Positions 16,206-23,926 of a stretch of 27,415 nucleotides of DNA are shown here, in pieces. Below the pieces are notes generated by a model. That model was not told the origin of the DNA. It was given only the letters and a program-made list of their open reading frames with translations, and ran no database searches. Source of the stretch: JBDTCS01 sp039923455 (GTDB taxonomy: Bacteria; Bacteroidota; Ignavibacteria; Palsa-1295); NCBI GenBank assembly GCA_039923455.1, contig JBDTCS010000087.1:1-27415 (forward strand). The letters are read 5' to 3'. Position 1 is the stretch's first letter; each line of letters begins with the position of its first letter. A program made the translations under genes and the position numbers.

Positions 16206-16718
16206 CTAATTAAGCTCTTCGAGAAAACTTACCCGAACCTCGTTCTTCTTTACATCTACTTTCTTCACCTCTTCGCCCGCAGTTGTAACGAGATGCTCTT
16301 CGCCTGTCAGCAGATCGATAACATACACAGTGCCCGCGGGCATCTCGAGTACGTCACGGACTTTTCCTAATTCTTCATTCGTCGCATCATCGACGACTTT
16401 CATTCCGATGATCTGATCGAAGTAGGCTTTGCCTTCCGGTAGCGGCATACGCTCGGACTCTGGGATCAGGAGTTCGGTGTTGCGCAAAAGATCGGCGGCA
16501 TTGCGATCGTTGGTATTCGAAAATTTTATGAGTATACCGTTCGCGGTGTTACGTGTGCTATCGACTTTCTCGGTGCGCATCGTACCGTCGGGCGCTCGAA
16601 GCAGGACTTCCTTCAATTTCTTGAAGCGTGTATCATCCATCGTGAAGGTCTCGATGAAGACTTCCCCTTTCAGCCCATGTGATCGCCTGACTCGCGCGAT
16701 GAGTACGTATTCGTCCAT
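16206..16718 (-). CDS. rimM: Ribosome maturation factor RimM
   Basis: 170 residues, the usual size. RimM binds ribosomal protein S19 and helps mature the 30S head. The N-terminal RimM domain starts VLIARVRRSHGLKGEVFIETFT (5-26), with the typical G-x-x-G-E turn. The C-terminal PRC-barrel runs from about 97 (KAYFDQIIGMKVVDD, then LGKVRDVLEMPAGTVYVID, and VSFLEELN at the end). The gene order ffh-rpsP-rimM is a conserved one, usually continued by trmD and rplS. Here the next gene is convergent, so trmD and rplS must be elsewhere. A strong terminator lies between rpsP and rimM. Confidence 0.95.
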   Translation of the reverse strand: MDEYVLIARVRRSHGLKGEVFIETFTMDDTRFKKLKEVLLRAPDGTMRTEKVDSTRNTANGILIKFSNTNDRNAADLLRNTELLIPESERMPLPEGKAYFDQIIGMKVVDDATNEELGKVRDVLEMPAGTVYVIDLLTGEEHLVTTAGEEVKKVDVKKNEVRVSFLEELN

Positions 16719-16781
16719 GAAATAAATTTTAGCCTTAAAGAAATCGTACTCGCTTCTGTTATCCGTTCAAAAGGGAAAAAG

Positions 16782-16813
16782 AAAAAAGACCTCGATTCGT
16801 TCGAGGTCTTTTT
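16782..16813 (-). terminator. Rho-independent terminator between rpsP and rimM
   Basis: On the minus strand GACCTCGA (16808-16801), loop ACGAA, TCGAGGTC (16795-16788), then six T residues (16787-16782). The A/T arms extend the stem, making it nearly symmetric and possibly bidirectional. It would cut off or attenuate read-through from rpsP into rimM. Confidence 0.9.
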
Positions 16814-16841
16814 CGTAATCTGAAATGGCGAGAGCAGTGTC

Positions 16842-17417
16842 TTACTCTGCTGCCGGTGCTTCTGGAGCTACTTCCGCTGTTGGTGTTTCCTCGACTGCTG
16901 GTGCGGCGGCTGCGAGTTCTGCCGCAGCGGCAGCTTCGGTGGCAGCGAGTTCTGCGGCAGCGGCTGCTTCCGTTGCTGCAATTGCGGCAGCGGCTTCGTC
17001 GGCTTTCGCTTTTAGGTCGGCTGCCTTCTTATCTTCGACCGCTTTCTTCTTTGCAGCGACGGCCGCTTCCTTCTTCGAGAGCTGCGATACTTGCTTTTCG
17101 TCACGTGCTGTCTTCCACGTGTTGAAAATTTCCGAAGCGCGATCGGCAGGGATTTTCTTCTTCTCGAGATGCCACTTCAGCAAGATACCCTCTTTGGAGA
17201 GCAGCGAGCGGACGGTATCGGTCGGCTGAGCACCGGTGCGAAGCCAGTACATGATACGCTCTTCGTTGATCTCGACCTTGCCGGTCTCGTTGAGCGGACG
17301 ATACTGACCAAGTGCCTCAACATAACGGCCGTCGCGACGAGCGCGGCTATTAGCGGCAACGATACGATAGATAGGCAATTGTTTGCGTCCTTGACGCGCC
17401 AAGCGAATTTTAACCAT
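16842..17417 (-). CDS. rpsP: 30S ribosomal protein S16 with long Ala/Glu-rich C-terminal extension
   Basis: Residues 1-88 are ordinary S16: MVKIRLARQGRKQLPIYRIV, SRARRDGRYVEALGQYRPLN, INEERIMYWLRTGAQPTDTV and LLSKEGI. S16 stabilises the lower part of the 30S subunit. The protein continues to 191 residues, about twice the usual length. Residues 105-145 are Lys/Ala/Glu-rich (SKKEAAVAAKKKAVEDKKAA) and look like a charged helix or coiled coil. Residues 148-170 are two exact copies of an 11-residue unit (ATEAAAAAELA), and the end is acidic and Pro-rich (VEETPTAEVAPEAPAAE). C-terminal S16 tails occur in Bacteroidota relatives. ffh ends 141 bases upstream with no clear promoter between, so cotranscription with ffh is likely. 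Confidence 0.96.
   Translation of the reverse strand: MVKIRLARQGRKQLPIYRIVAANSRARRDGRYVEALGQYRPLNETGKVEINEERIMYWLRTGAQPTDTVRSLLSKEGILLKWHLEKKKIPADRASEIFNTWKTARDEKQVSQLSKKEAAVAAKKKAVEDKKAADLKAKADEAAAAIAATEAAAAAELAATEAAAAAELAAAAPAVEETPTAEVAPEAPAAE
16912..16977. repeat. Two tandem 33-bp repeats inside rpsP
   Basis: Copies at 16912-16944 and 16945-16977 differ at five bases, all silent, and encode the repeated 11-residue Ala/Glu unit of the S16 tail. The purely silent divergence suggests the peptide repeat is being kept. Confidence 0.85.
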
Positions 17418-17558
17418 GGTTCTTGCTAATTTGAATGGATTTCAACGATTCCGGAGGATGTCCACACAGCCAATACCAAGAAGGGCCGCCCGAGGAGTCT
17501 CCAGATTGCGCGGTGTAAACACCAATACCCCAAAATCGCTCCCGAAATGGGTAAATGA

Positions 17559-18905
17559 CTACATTCCGCCCGTTGGCATATTTTTCATCATGTCTCGCAT
17601 TTGTCTGGAGACTTTTCCGCCGGAGAGTTTCTTCATCATTTTTTGCATATCGGTGAATTGCTTCACCAGACGATTGACTTCTTGGACGCTTGTTCCGGAG
17701 CCGGTTGCGATGCGGACTCGGCGGGAGCCGTTGAGCAATTGCGGAAATCGGCGCTCGTCTTTTGTCATCGAGGTGATGATCGCTTCGATACGATTGAAGG
17801 CTTTGTCATCGATGTTGGCATCTTTAATCGCTGCTGCATTCACGCCGGGGATCATTCCAAGCAAATCTTTTACCGAGCCCATCTTTTTGATGTGACCGAG
17901 CTGTGCGAGGAAATCATCAAAGGTGAATTCGTTCTTACGAATCTTCTCTTCCACTTTCAGCGCATCCTCTTCCGAGATCTGGGCTTGCGCACGCTCGACG
18001 AGCGAAACAATATCGCCCATGCCAAGAATACGCGAGGCCATACGCTCCGGATAAAACGCTTCGAGCGCGTCGAGCTTCTCACCGGTCGATATAAACTTTA
18101 TCGGTACTTGCACGATCGAACGAATCGAAAGCGCTGCACCGCCTCGTGCATCACCGTCGAGTTTCGTCAACACGATACCGTCGAATGCGAGTCTGTCGTG
18201 AAACGCTTTGGCAGTGTTGACCGCATCTTGTCCCGTCATCGCGTCGCAGACAAACAAGATTTCGTGCGGCTTCACTGTGGACTTGATATCCGCGACCTCT
18301 TTCATCATCACCTCATCGATCGTCAAACGACCGGCGGTATCGATGATGACAACTTCGTATCCGTTCTCGCGAGCTTTGCGCACACCTTCGCGAGCAATCG
18401 TGACTGCGTTCTTCTCTCCATCCATCGAGAAAACTGGCACCCCTGCCTGCTCACCAAGCAACTTCAACTGCTCGACAGCTGCCGGTCGATAGATATCTCC
18501 GGCGACGAGCATCGGCTTTTTGTTTTTACCGGCGAGCAACGTTGCAAGTTTTGCGGTGAAGGTCGTTTTACCCGAACCTTGCAGTCCGCAGACCATGATG
18601 ATCGTAGGGATCTCCGCCGAGTAGCGAATATCGCTTGCCGAATCGCCCATCGTATGGACGAGTTCATCATAGATAATCTTGATGAACTGCTGTTCCGGAC
18701 TGACAGATCGGAGCACATCCTGTCCGAGCGCACGCTCCTGGACATCATCGACAAATTTCTTCGCGACCTTATAGTTTACGTCGGCATCAAGCAGCGTTCG
18801 ACGAATTTCTTTGATCGCCTCTTCGACATTCCCCTCCGTAATGCGCCCCTGACCACGAATGCGCTTGAATAACCCCTCAAATTTGGAACTTAGATCTTCG
18901 AACAT
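17559..18905 (-). CDS. ffh: Signal recognition particle protein Ffh
   Basis: 448 residues, the GTPase that binds signal peptides with 4.5S RNA and docks with FtsY at the membrane. The N domain is 1-90. G motifs: GLQGSGKTT (107-115), DTAGRL (189-194), TKLDGDARGGAA (247-258), and FISTGEKLDALEAFYP with RILGMGD closing the NG domain. The M domain follows, with LRQ-like signal-binding and RNA-binding segments (SRRVRIATGSGTSVQEVNRL) and a Met-rich tail (MQKMMKKLSGGK, RQMRDMMKNMPTGGM). It is the first gene of the ffh-rpsP-rimM block. A promoter candidate sits 10 bases before the ATG. I saw no 4.5S RNA gene in the window. Confidence 0.97.
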   Translation of the reverse strand: MFEDLSSKFEGLFKRIRGQGRITEGNVEEAIKEIRRTLLDADVNYKVAKKFVDDVQERALGQDVLRSVSPEQQFIKIIYDELVHTMGDSASDIRYSAEIPTIIMVCGLQGSGKTTFTAKLATLLAGKNKKPMLVAGDIYRPAAVEQLKLLGEQAGVPVFSMDGEKNAVTIAREGVRKARENGYEVVIIDTAGRLTIDEVMMKEVADIKSTVKPHEILFVCDAMTGQDAVNTAKAFHDRLAFDGIVLTKLDGDARGGAALSIRSIVQVPIKFISTGEKLDALEAFYPERMASRILGMGDIVSLVERAQAQISEEDALKVEEKIRKNEFTFDDFLAQLGHIKKMGSVKDLLGMIPGVNAAAIKDANIDDKAFNRIEAIITSMTKDERRFPQLLNGSRRVRIATGSGTSVQEVNRLVKQFTDMQKMMKKLSGGKVSRQMRDMMKNMPTGGM

Positions 18906-18915
18906 TGTCGCTACT

Positions 18916-18945
18916 CAAAATTAACAAAAGTGTCTCAAGAACAAA
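18916..18945 (-). promoter_or_regulatory. Candidate Bacteroidota-type promoter for ffh
   Basis: On the minus strand TTTG (18945-18942), an 18-nt spacer and TAATTTTG (18923-18916). The box ends 10 bases before the ATG at 18905, so the leader would be about 3-6 nt. Confidence 0.4.
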
Positions 18946-19033
18946 AGAATCTTAAGAAGGGCTGGAAACAAGATTGTGGACGGCTTTGTGCCCTCCGGAA
19001 TAACAGTCCTAAGTTTGTGAGCACGCTAGGCTT

Positions 19034-19087
19034 TATCAGTCCTATCGGACCGTTCAGGCCTATCCGTCCTATCAGACCGATATGTCC
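19034..19087. repeat. Degenerate 9-bp tandem repeat, about six units
   Basis: On the plus strand, successive 9-mers are TATCAGTCC, TATCGGACC, GTTCAGGCC, TATCCGTCC, TATCAGACC and GATATGTCC. The consensus is TATCnGnCC, with the unit length kept exactly. The array begins in the gap before the symporter gene's 3' end and runs over its stop codon (19072-19074) into the last codons. Confidence 0.75.
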
Positions 19088-20535
19088 TGTTCCGATGTAG
19101 CCACAACTCTCGAAAGAAACCGAGATACCACGAGCACACCCAGCGACAGAATCAGCCCAACATACAGTGGCTCCATACCAAGCAGATAATTCGGTTCTAG
19201 CGTTGGCGATCGAAATACACCTACCACATATGCCGTCAGCGAACTCAAGCCACCTACCATCATGCTAATTCTTGCAGCTCTCGGAGTTGGGCGAAGTTTT
19301 GGAAAGTAACTCAGCGTCAGAGGGAAGAGTAATGCGGGTACGAGTATCGAACCGAATGCATACCAGATTACATAGATCCGATCTGAGCATGCAATAATTA
19401 TTAACGAGATCGCGGCCGTGATAAAGAGTCCGAAGCGGGTGTAGCGTTTCACTGTTGATTCATCACCACCACCCCTCCAACGCCAAAGAATATCACGTCC
19501 GACAATCGTCGCACTCGTGAAGAGAAACGAATCGACTGTGCTGAGTACAGTCGCGAGCATTCCCGTATAGAAGACTCCCTTCATACCTATCGGCAGCACT
19601 CGCTCTGCTAAAGCAGGATAGGCAAACTTGCTCGCGGGTAGTGTCGCAAATGCTGCTCGCGCATAAAGCCCTGCAAGATTTGTCATCAGATCAAAGAAGA
19701 GCCAAAACACCACCGATATCACCACACCCCACTTTGCGACGGAAACATTTCGCGCCGCAAATACACGCGTGTTTACGTTTGGATCGACGAGCGTACTCAT
19801 CGCAATGATATACCAGACCAAAATATACCACAAACTATTTGTGCCGAACGGTTGCAAATGCCCGACCGGAACATGACTTGTGATATAGCCCCAACCACCG
19901 AACGTGCTATAGGCATACGGCAAGATCACCGCAAAGCCGAGAAACATTAATACGAATTGCAGCATGTCCGCTTGAACGGATGCGCGAAATCCACCGGTGA
20001 ATAGATAGAGAATCGAAGAGACGATCGCGATCCCAACGCCAACCATCGGAGTGATTCCAAAGAACCACTCATACAGTGTGCCGAGTGTCATGATATATGG
20101 CGCAGGACTCGTCATAAAAAAGACGACGATCGCTCCGATGTAGCCGGCCTTGTTACCATACACGGTGCGAAGTCGATCGCTTATAGTTGAGTGCTCACGA
20201 TCGTCGTTCACCTTTTTTGCGAGAACGAACGCATAAAACAGCGCCGCGAAATAGTATGGGATGCCGAAGACTACCCACATCACGATGCCCTTATCATATG
20301 CGTACTCCCCCACTCCGATGATACCGCCGTACCACGTCGAGACGAGTGTTGCGACAAATGCAGGTAGAGTCAGCGATCGTCCGGCGAGAATAAATTCTTC
20401 GGCATCGCTGCGTTTATCTTTGTGACGTCGGATTGAGACAAACCCGATCACCGAATTTGCGACAAGATAGAATAGGATAATCGCAAGATCAACGAGCGCG
20501 AGATGTGGAAACGCAAAATGCGAGGCATCAGCCAT
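19072..20535 (-). CDS. Sodium:solute symporter-family permease, candidate thiamine transporter
   Basis: 487 residues with about 13 membrane helices. Family features are the N-terminal DLAIILFYLVANSVIGFVSI, FILAGRSLTLPAFVATLVSTWYGG (first unwound helix region), TGGFRASVQADMLQFVLMF, and the second signature LSTVDSFLFTSATIVGRDI. SSS proteins import small solutes with Na+. The substrate is inferred from context: the gene overlaps the thiamine pyrophosphokinase gene by 8 bases and is third in a TPP-riboswitch operon with a TonB receptor. SSS-family proteins under TPP riboswitches (ThiV) have been predicted as thiamine-precursor transporters by comparative genomics, so thiamine or a precursor is likely. 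The ATG at 20533-20535 fits the overlap. Its stop falls in a 9-bp repeat array. Confidence 0.9.
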   Translation of the reverse strand: MADASHFAFPHLALVDLAIILFYLVANSVIGFVSIRRHKDKRSDAEEFILAGRSLTLPAFVATLVSTWYGGIIGVGEYAYDKGIVMWVVFGIPYYFAALFYAFVLAKKVNDDREHSTISDRLRTVYGNKAGYIGAIVVFFMTSPAPYIMTLGTLYEWFFGITPMVGVGIAIVSSILYLFTGGFRASVQADMLQFVLMFLGFAVILPYAYSTFGGWGYITSHVPVGHLQPFGTNSLWYILVWYIIAMSTLVDPNVNTRVFAARNVSVAKWGVVISVVFWLFFDLMTNLAGLYARAAFATLPASKFAYPALAERVLPIGMKGVFYTGMLATVLSTVDSFLFTSATIVGRDILWRWRGGGDESTVKRYTRFGLFITAAISLIIIACSDRIYVIWYAFGSILVPALLFPLTLSYFPKLRPTPRAARISMMVGGLSSLTAYVVGVFRSPTLEPNYLLGMEPLYVGLILSLGVLVVSRFLSRVVATSEQDISV

Positions 20536-21250
20536 CGCTTAACCTTTCGCCTGCGCTTTCGCCAGTGACGGACGGACCATGCGGACGCTCCAGCGAGACG
20601 AGCAGCGCCCCACTATTTATAGTGATCGAGCACGTTCCCTCACCCATGATCACATTGCTCAATCCCTCCCTCTCACCAAAAACAAAATCTTCATTCGTGA
20701 TAGGATACTTAAGTCCGGTTGTGAGCACTCCTGTCGCAGCAGGAAGTGGTATCAGGGAAATGCGCGCATACGGCCGATCCGAAACATCCATGCGATTATT
20801 TGCTTGCGTAAGCACGGAGATCATACTTGTATCATCGTACGCAACGCATGATCGAAAATTATTGCAGTGTCTGACAAGAATACTAAAATTGGAAAGTGAG
20901 TGATCGGAGCGCTTTCCATCCAATCCCAAAATTCGCACATGCGTCCTCCCATGCTTCTCTCGAATGCAATTCATAGACTTTTCAAAATCGCCCGTCTGTT
21001 GATCGGGTCTGTGCTCGATCGTCGTTCCGATTGCGGCATAATACAGTAGCGTTTCGCGAGAGATCGAATCGAGATCACCCACAATCCCACTCAACTTTAT
21101 CGAATGTTTCCGAGCGAGTTCTGCTGCACCATCCGCGCAGATCACATAGGAAGATGCTTTGGCGAGTTGGAGCAATAACTCAATATCATTGATCTCACCG
21201 CCCAAAATCAAAAGTATGAACTCACTCGGAAGTTCGATCTGTGCATTCAT
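20528..21250 (-). CDS. Thiamine pyrophosphokinase
   Basis: 240 residues. It transfers pyrophosphate from ATP to thiamine, giving TPP, and so fits salvage of imported thiamine. Motifs: CADGAAELA (38-46), GIVGDLDSIS (55-64), DQQTGDFEKSMNCI (83-96, where the family usually has T-D-x-x-K), GLDGKRSDHSLSNFSIL (109-125), and in the C-terminal beta domain GLKYPI, EGLSNVI and INSGALLVSLE. The TonB receptor gene ends 6 bases upstream, and the symporter start overlaps this gene's end by 8 bases, so all three are coupled. No Shine-Dalgarno sequence is clear. No thiamine biosynthesis gene is seen in the window. Confidence 0.93.
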   Translation of the reverse strand: MNAQIELPSEFILLILGGEINDIELLLQLAKASSYVICADGAAELARKHSIKLSGIVGDLDSISRETLLYYAAIGTTIEHRPDQQTGDFEKSMNCIREKHGRTHVRILGLDGKRSDHSLSNFSILVRHCNNFRSCVAYDDTSMISVLTQANNRMDVSDRPYARISLIPLPAATGVLTTGLKYPITNEDFVFGEREGLSNVIMGEGTCSITINSGALLVSLERPHGPSVTGESAGERLSDG

Positions 21251-21256
21251 AAAAAG

Positions 21257-23626
21257 TTAGAGACCTATTTCGATGCTGGCAAAACCATGCCGCGGTGCTG
21301 CGACAAAAAATCCCGCGGAACTGGTGACGTACGATGTATACAATTTGTCGAGCAAATTATTAGCTTCGAGTTTGAGATCGATGAACTCGAGTCCAGCAAC
21401 CTTGACGATGCGATAGCGTACGTTCGCATCAAGGACAAAGTAGGGATCATTCTGGAATTCAGGAGTATTCAAAATATCTCCATAGAACGATCCAACGTAA
21501 CGCCCTGTCAGTGAGACGAAGAAATTTTCTATCGGAGTCACACCAACGACAACGTTCGCTGTTGTCGAGGGAAATCCGATTGGCACCTTGCCTTCGGCGG
21601 CACCAGGAAGTCCCGCGAATGTTGTGAACTGCTTGATCTCATTCTTGCTGAAGGTCGCGTTGGCCCCGAGCGTTAGCACTTCCGATGCACTGCACTCGAC
21701 ACCCAACTCCAATCCATAGTGCAGCGTTTTTTCCGCATTGCCGGTGATCGGTGCACCGAACCCATCGGTGTTACCCGTCGCGATGAGTTCATCCGTGAAC
21801 GACATGTAGTAGCCGGTGACCGAAGCCGAAACGCTGGTACGAGCAGTCATTGGTGTGTGCAACAACCTCCATCCAAGTTCCAAATCAAGCAAGCGCTCCG
21901 GGCGAACATTGGGCGAAGTGAAGTCGTATCCGTGACCACTTGCAGCACGTGCAAAATTGGGCTCGCTAAAAAAGTCGGCCTGATAATAATCAGCAAACCG
22001 CGGCTCGCGCGAAGTCAGCGACAGACTGGCAAAGGATGTCATGTTCTCTGCAAAAGTAATATTAACTCCAAGCCTCGGATTTAAAAAAATAAAAGGGATG
22101 GAGTACTCGTAACTCGTCCAACCCGTATCGAGTTGTCGAGTGCGAGCCATCGAACTATCGACATAGAATGGCTTCTGATCATAAAAATGATATTTTTGCG
22201 AGACGAGTTGGATGCTTGCGAGCAGATGCACATCTTTGCCGTAAGAGGTCTCCTGCGATATGTATCCCGAGAGGACGTCTTTGCCGCCGTGATACTCTGT
22301 GTAGTGATAATCACCGGGGAGATCTGCTGGCAAATGAGCAGCCGATAGCAACTTACTCCAATGGATGGAGCGATTGAATCGCAACTCAGCTCCGGCGGTG
22401 AACGTACCCATCTCATTCAACCATTCAAATCTCGGAAGCCAACCCCACTGCTGATTCCCGACATAGGCACGTGCAAGTTCGTTGCCGATCAAAGAATCGC
22501 TGACCGGAAGCGGGGTAAATCCGTATCGATCTGCGTAGGGTTTCGTCAGTCGATAAAATTCAGCATTCGAAAGTGCCGGCACTGCAAAAGCACCTGAGTA
22601 TACACCATCATAATCGAACTGACCATCTCCTTGAATATAGAACACGGAATTCGAAAGCGATGCGGATTCGGATAATTCCCAATTCGTTAACACCTCATAG
22701 TGCGGCTGAAAAAACTCTTCGTGTTCTTCGGGTCTGCGTTCATAGGTACCCGACTCCGACCAGTTCACTTTGCGAAGTTCAGGATCGGTGAGTTCATGAC
22801 GATCGGCACTTGGATGGAGCCCATAGTAGTTGAGTCCATCTGTGATCGGTCCACCATAAAAATTTGCTTGCAAGGAAAAGTTGGAATCGAATCTCGCAAC
22901 CGAGACTGCATACGAACTCAGATCCACCCAATCGCTGTTGCGGTATCCATCCGTGTGAGTCTTGCTAAGTCGGGCGGAGATGATATATTTATCGTCGAAA
23001 ATTCCCGAGTTAAATTGTGCTGCGTACTTTCGTGTATTGTAACTTCCATAACCACTCGAGAGCGTAATCTCTCGTTTCCCGGAGAGCAATGTTTCCACAT
23101 TGATGGAACCACCGATGGAGGGCGGTCCGTAAAACGCGGTACCGGCTCCACGTTGAATGTGCACCGTGCTCGTTGCACTTGCCAGGTCGGGCATGTCGAT
23201 CCAATAGACCGTGTGATCTTCGGGATCATTCTGCGGAATACCATTCACCATCACAGAAATTCTCCGCGAATCAAATCCGCGAATACTCAAGAAGGAATAT
23301 CCTACATCTGTGCCACTTTGTGAGTAGCTTGTTGCTGAAGGCATCGCAGAGAGGAGCGTCGGAATATCTTGCTCTGTGAGTACTTGTTTGATCTCGGCAC
23401 GCGTAACGGTCTCGAAAGCTGCGGGAGTCTTGCCCTCGATATTCGGAAAGCCCGTAACAACGATCTCCGGTGCGTGGTATGTTTTTAGATGTGTCGTATC
23501 GAGTTGCTGTGGCGAAGTTGTAGACTGCGTGGGTGATGGTTGCGTTTGTGCCAGAAGCGACAACGGAAAAATTGCACTAAGCAAAATTAGCGCAAGTATC
23601 CGCAGTGCGGAATTTGGAGTAGACAT
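21257..23626 (-). CDS. TonB-dependent outer-membrane receptor, probable thiamine uptake
   Basis: 789 residues. A signal peptide (LRILALILLSAIFPLSLLAQ) is followed by a Thr/Ser/Pro/Gln-rich linker and a plug domain from about residue 50: EIVVTGFPNIEGKTPAAFET, LTEQDIPTLLSAMPSATSYS, FLSIRGFDSRRISVMVNGIP, and IQRGAGTAFYGPPSIGGSIN. A beta-barrel fills the remainder, with DYYQADFFSEPNFARAASGH and PNVRPERLLDLELGWRL loops and strands, and ends RHGFASIEIGL. Such receptors use TonB energy to bring scarce ligands through the outer membrane. The ligand is inferred to be thiamine or a phosphorylated form, because the gene is first after a TPP riboswitch and is followed within 6 bases by thiamine pyrophosphokinase. 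The ATG at 23624-23626 is fixed by the signal peptide. Confidence 0.93.
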   Translation of the reverse strand: MSTPNSALRILALILLSAIFPLSLLAQTQPSPTQSTTSPQQLDTTHLKTYHAPEIVVTGFPNIEGKTPAAFETVTRAEIKQVLTEQDIPTLLSAMPSATSYSQSGTDVGYSFLSIRGFDSRRISVMVNGIPQNDPEDHTVYWIDMPDLASATSTVHIQRGAGTAFYGPPSIGGSINVETLLSGKREITLSSGYGSYNTRKYAAQFNSGIFDDKYIISARLSKTHTDGYRNSDWVDLSSYAVSVARFDSNFSLQANFYGGPITDGLNYYGLHPSADRHELTDPELRKVNWSESGTYERRPEEHEEFFQPHYEVLTNWELSESASLSNSVFYIQGDGQFDYDGVYSGAFAVPALSNAEFYRLTKPYADRYGFTPLPVSDSLIGNELARAYVGNQQWGWLPRFEWLNEMGTFTAGAELRFNRSIHWSKLLSAAHLPADLPGDYHYTEYHGGKDVLSGYISQETSYGKDVHLLASIQLVSQKYHFYDQKPFYVDSSMARTRQLDTGWTSYEYSIPFIFLNPRLGVNITFAENMTSFASLSLTSREPRFADYYQADFFSEPNFARAASGHGYDFTSPNVRPERLLDLELGWRLLHTPMTARTSVSASVTGYYMSFTDELIATGNTDGFGAPITGNAEKTLHYGLELGVECSASEVLTLGANATFSKNEIKQFTTFAGLPGAAEGKVPIGFPSTTANVVVGVTPIENFFVSLTGRYVGSFYGDILNTPEFQNDPYFVLDANVRYRIVKVAGLEFIDLKLEANNLLDKLYTSYVTSSAGFFVAAPRHGFASIEIGL

Positions 23627-23662
23627 TCGACTGATGTGATCAAAGAAACGACGCCGTTTTCC

Positions 23663-23736
23663 TCACCGGAATTTTCGCAGCGGTGAAACGGGCTGTGGAG
23701 CAACTGCGTGCGGCAGACCGTGGAGATCGGTTGCCG
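23663..23736 (-). promoter_or_regulatory. Leader hairpins between TPP aptamer and TonB receptor start
   Basis: Two inverted repeats follow the aptamer on the minus strand. The first (23736-23711) pairs CGGCA with TGCCG and, inside it, ACCG with CGGT, around a 7-nt loop. The second (23686-23663) pairs TCACCG with CGGTGA. Neither is followed by a T-run, so they do not look like an intrinsic terminator. They may be part of a translational or Rho-dependent expression platform. Confidence 0.4.
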
Positions 23737-23759
23737 TGATTCGCAGAAATTCTTCGCTT

Positions 23760-23843
23760 CGTTTCCCTTCGCTGGGGTGATCCAGATCAGGTTCAGAGGG
23801 TGTTATCTCAGCCCGCAAGTCTTTCTCGCGGACACCCCTAACG
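23760..23843 (-). promoter_or_regulatory. TPP riboswitch (THI element)
   Basis: The aptamer is complete on the minus strand. P1 pairs CGTT (23843-23840) with AACG (23763-23760). P2 starts AGGGGTG and returns as CACCC. P3 pairs CCGC with GCGG around an A-rich loop. The pyrimidine-binding GCTGAGA is at 23812-23806, the conserved GAACCTGATCTGG at 23794-23782, the P5 loop is CTGG/CCAG, and CGAAGGGA closes P4. TPP binding normally represses the downstream genes. It lies 134 bases before the TonB receptor start and would control the whole three-gene operon. Confidence 0.97.
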
Positions 23844-23886
23844 ACATGCGCTCCGCCGAAGTCGGCGAGAATGCACGGCCTAATAT

Positions 23887-23894
23887 CAAAAGTA
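23887..23894 (-). promoter_or_regulatory. TACTTTTG -7 box upstream of the TPP riboswitch
   Basis: A match to the Bacteroidota -7 box about 44 bases before the aptamer, on the minus strand. A good -33 element is not visible; the site 20 nt upstream reads roughly GCGGAATTTTTC. It lies between the histidine kinase stop and the aptamer, which is where the operon promoter should be. Confidence 0.4.
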
Positions 23895-23926
23895 AGCTCC
23901 GAAAAATTCCGCAGATTTGGTACACA

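Noticed and set aside
17418..17558. GGTGT-AA-ACACC inverted repeat (17512-17523) as an ffh terminator
   Set aside because: It has a two-base loop, a short stem and no T-run after it on the minus strand.
17601..18872. 423-codon open frame on the plus strand opposite ffh
   Set aside because: It is antisense to an unmistakable ffh; its composition (very rich in His, Cys, Arg and Asp) looks like a mirrored coding frame, with no domain.
19034..19087. CRISPR-like or collagen-like reading of the 9-bp repeats
   Set aside because: Units are too short and contiguous for CRISPR repeats and spacers; the Gly-x-x translation appears only in a frame with no gene.
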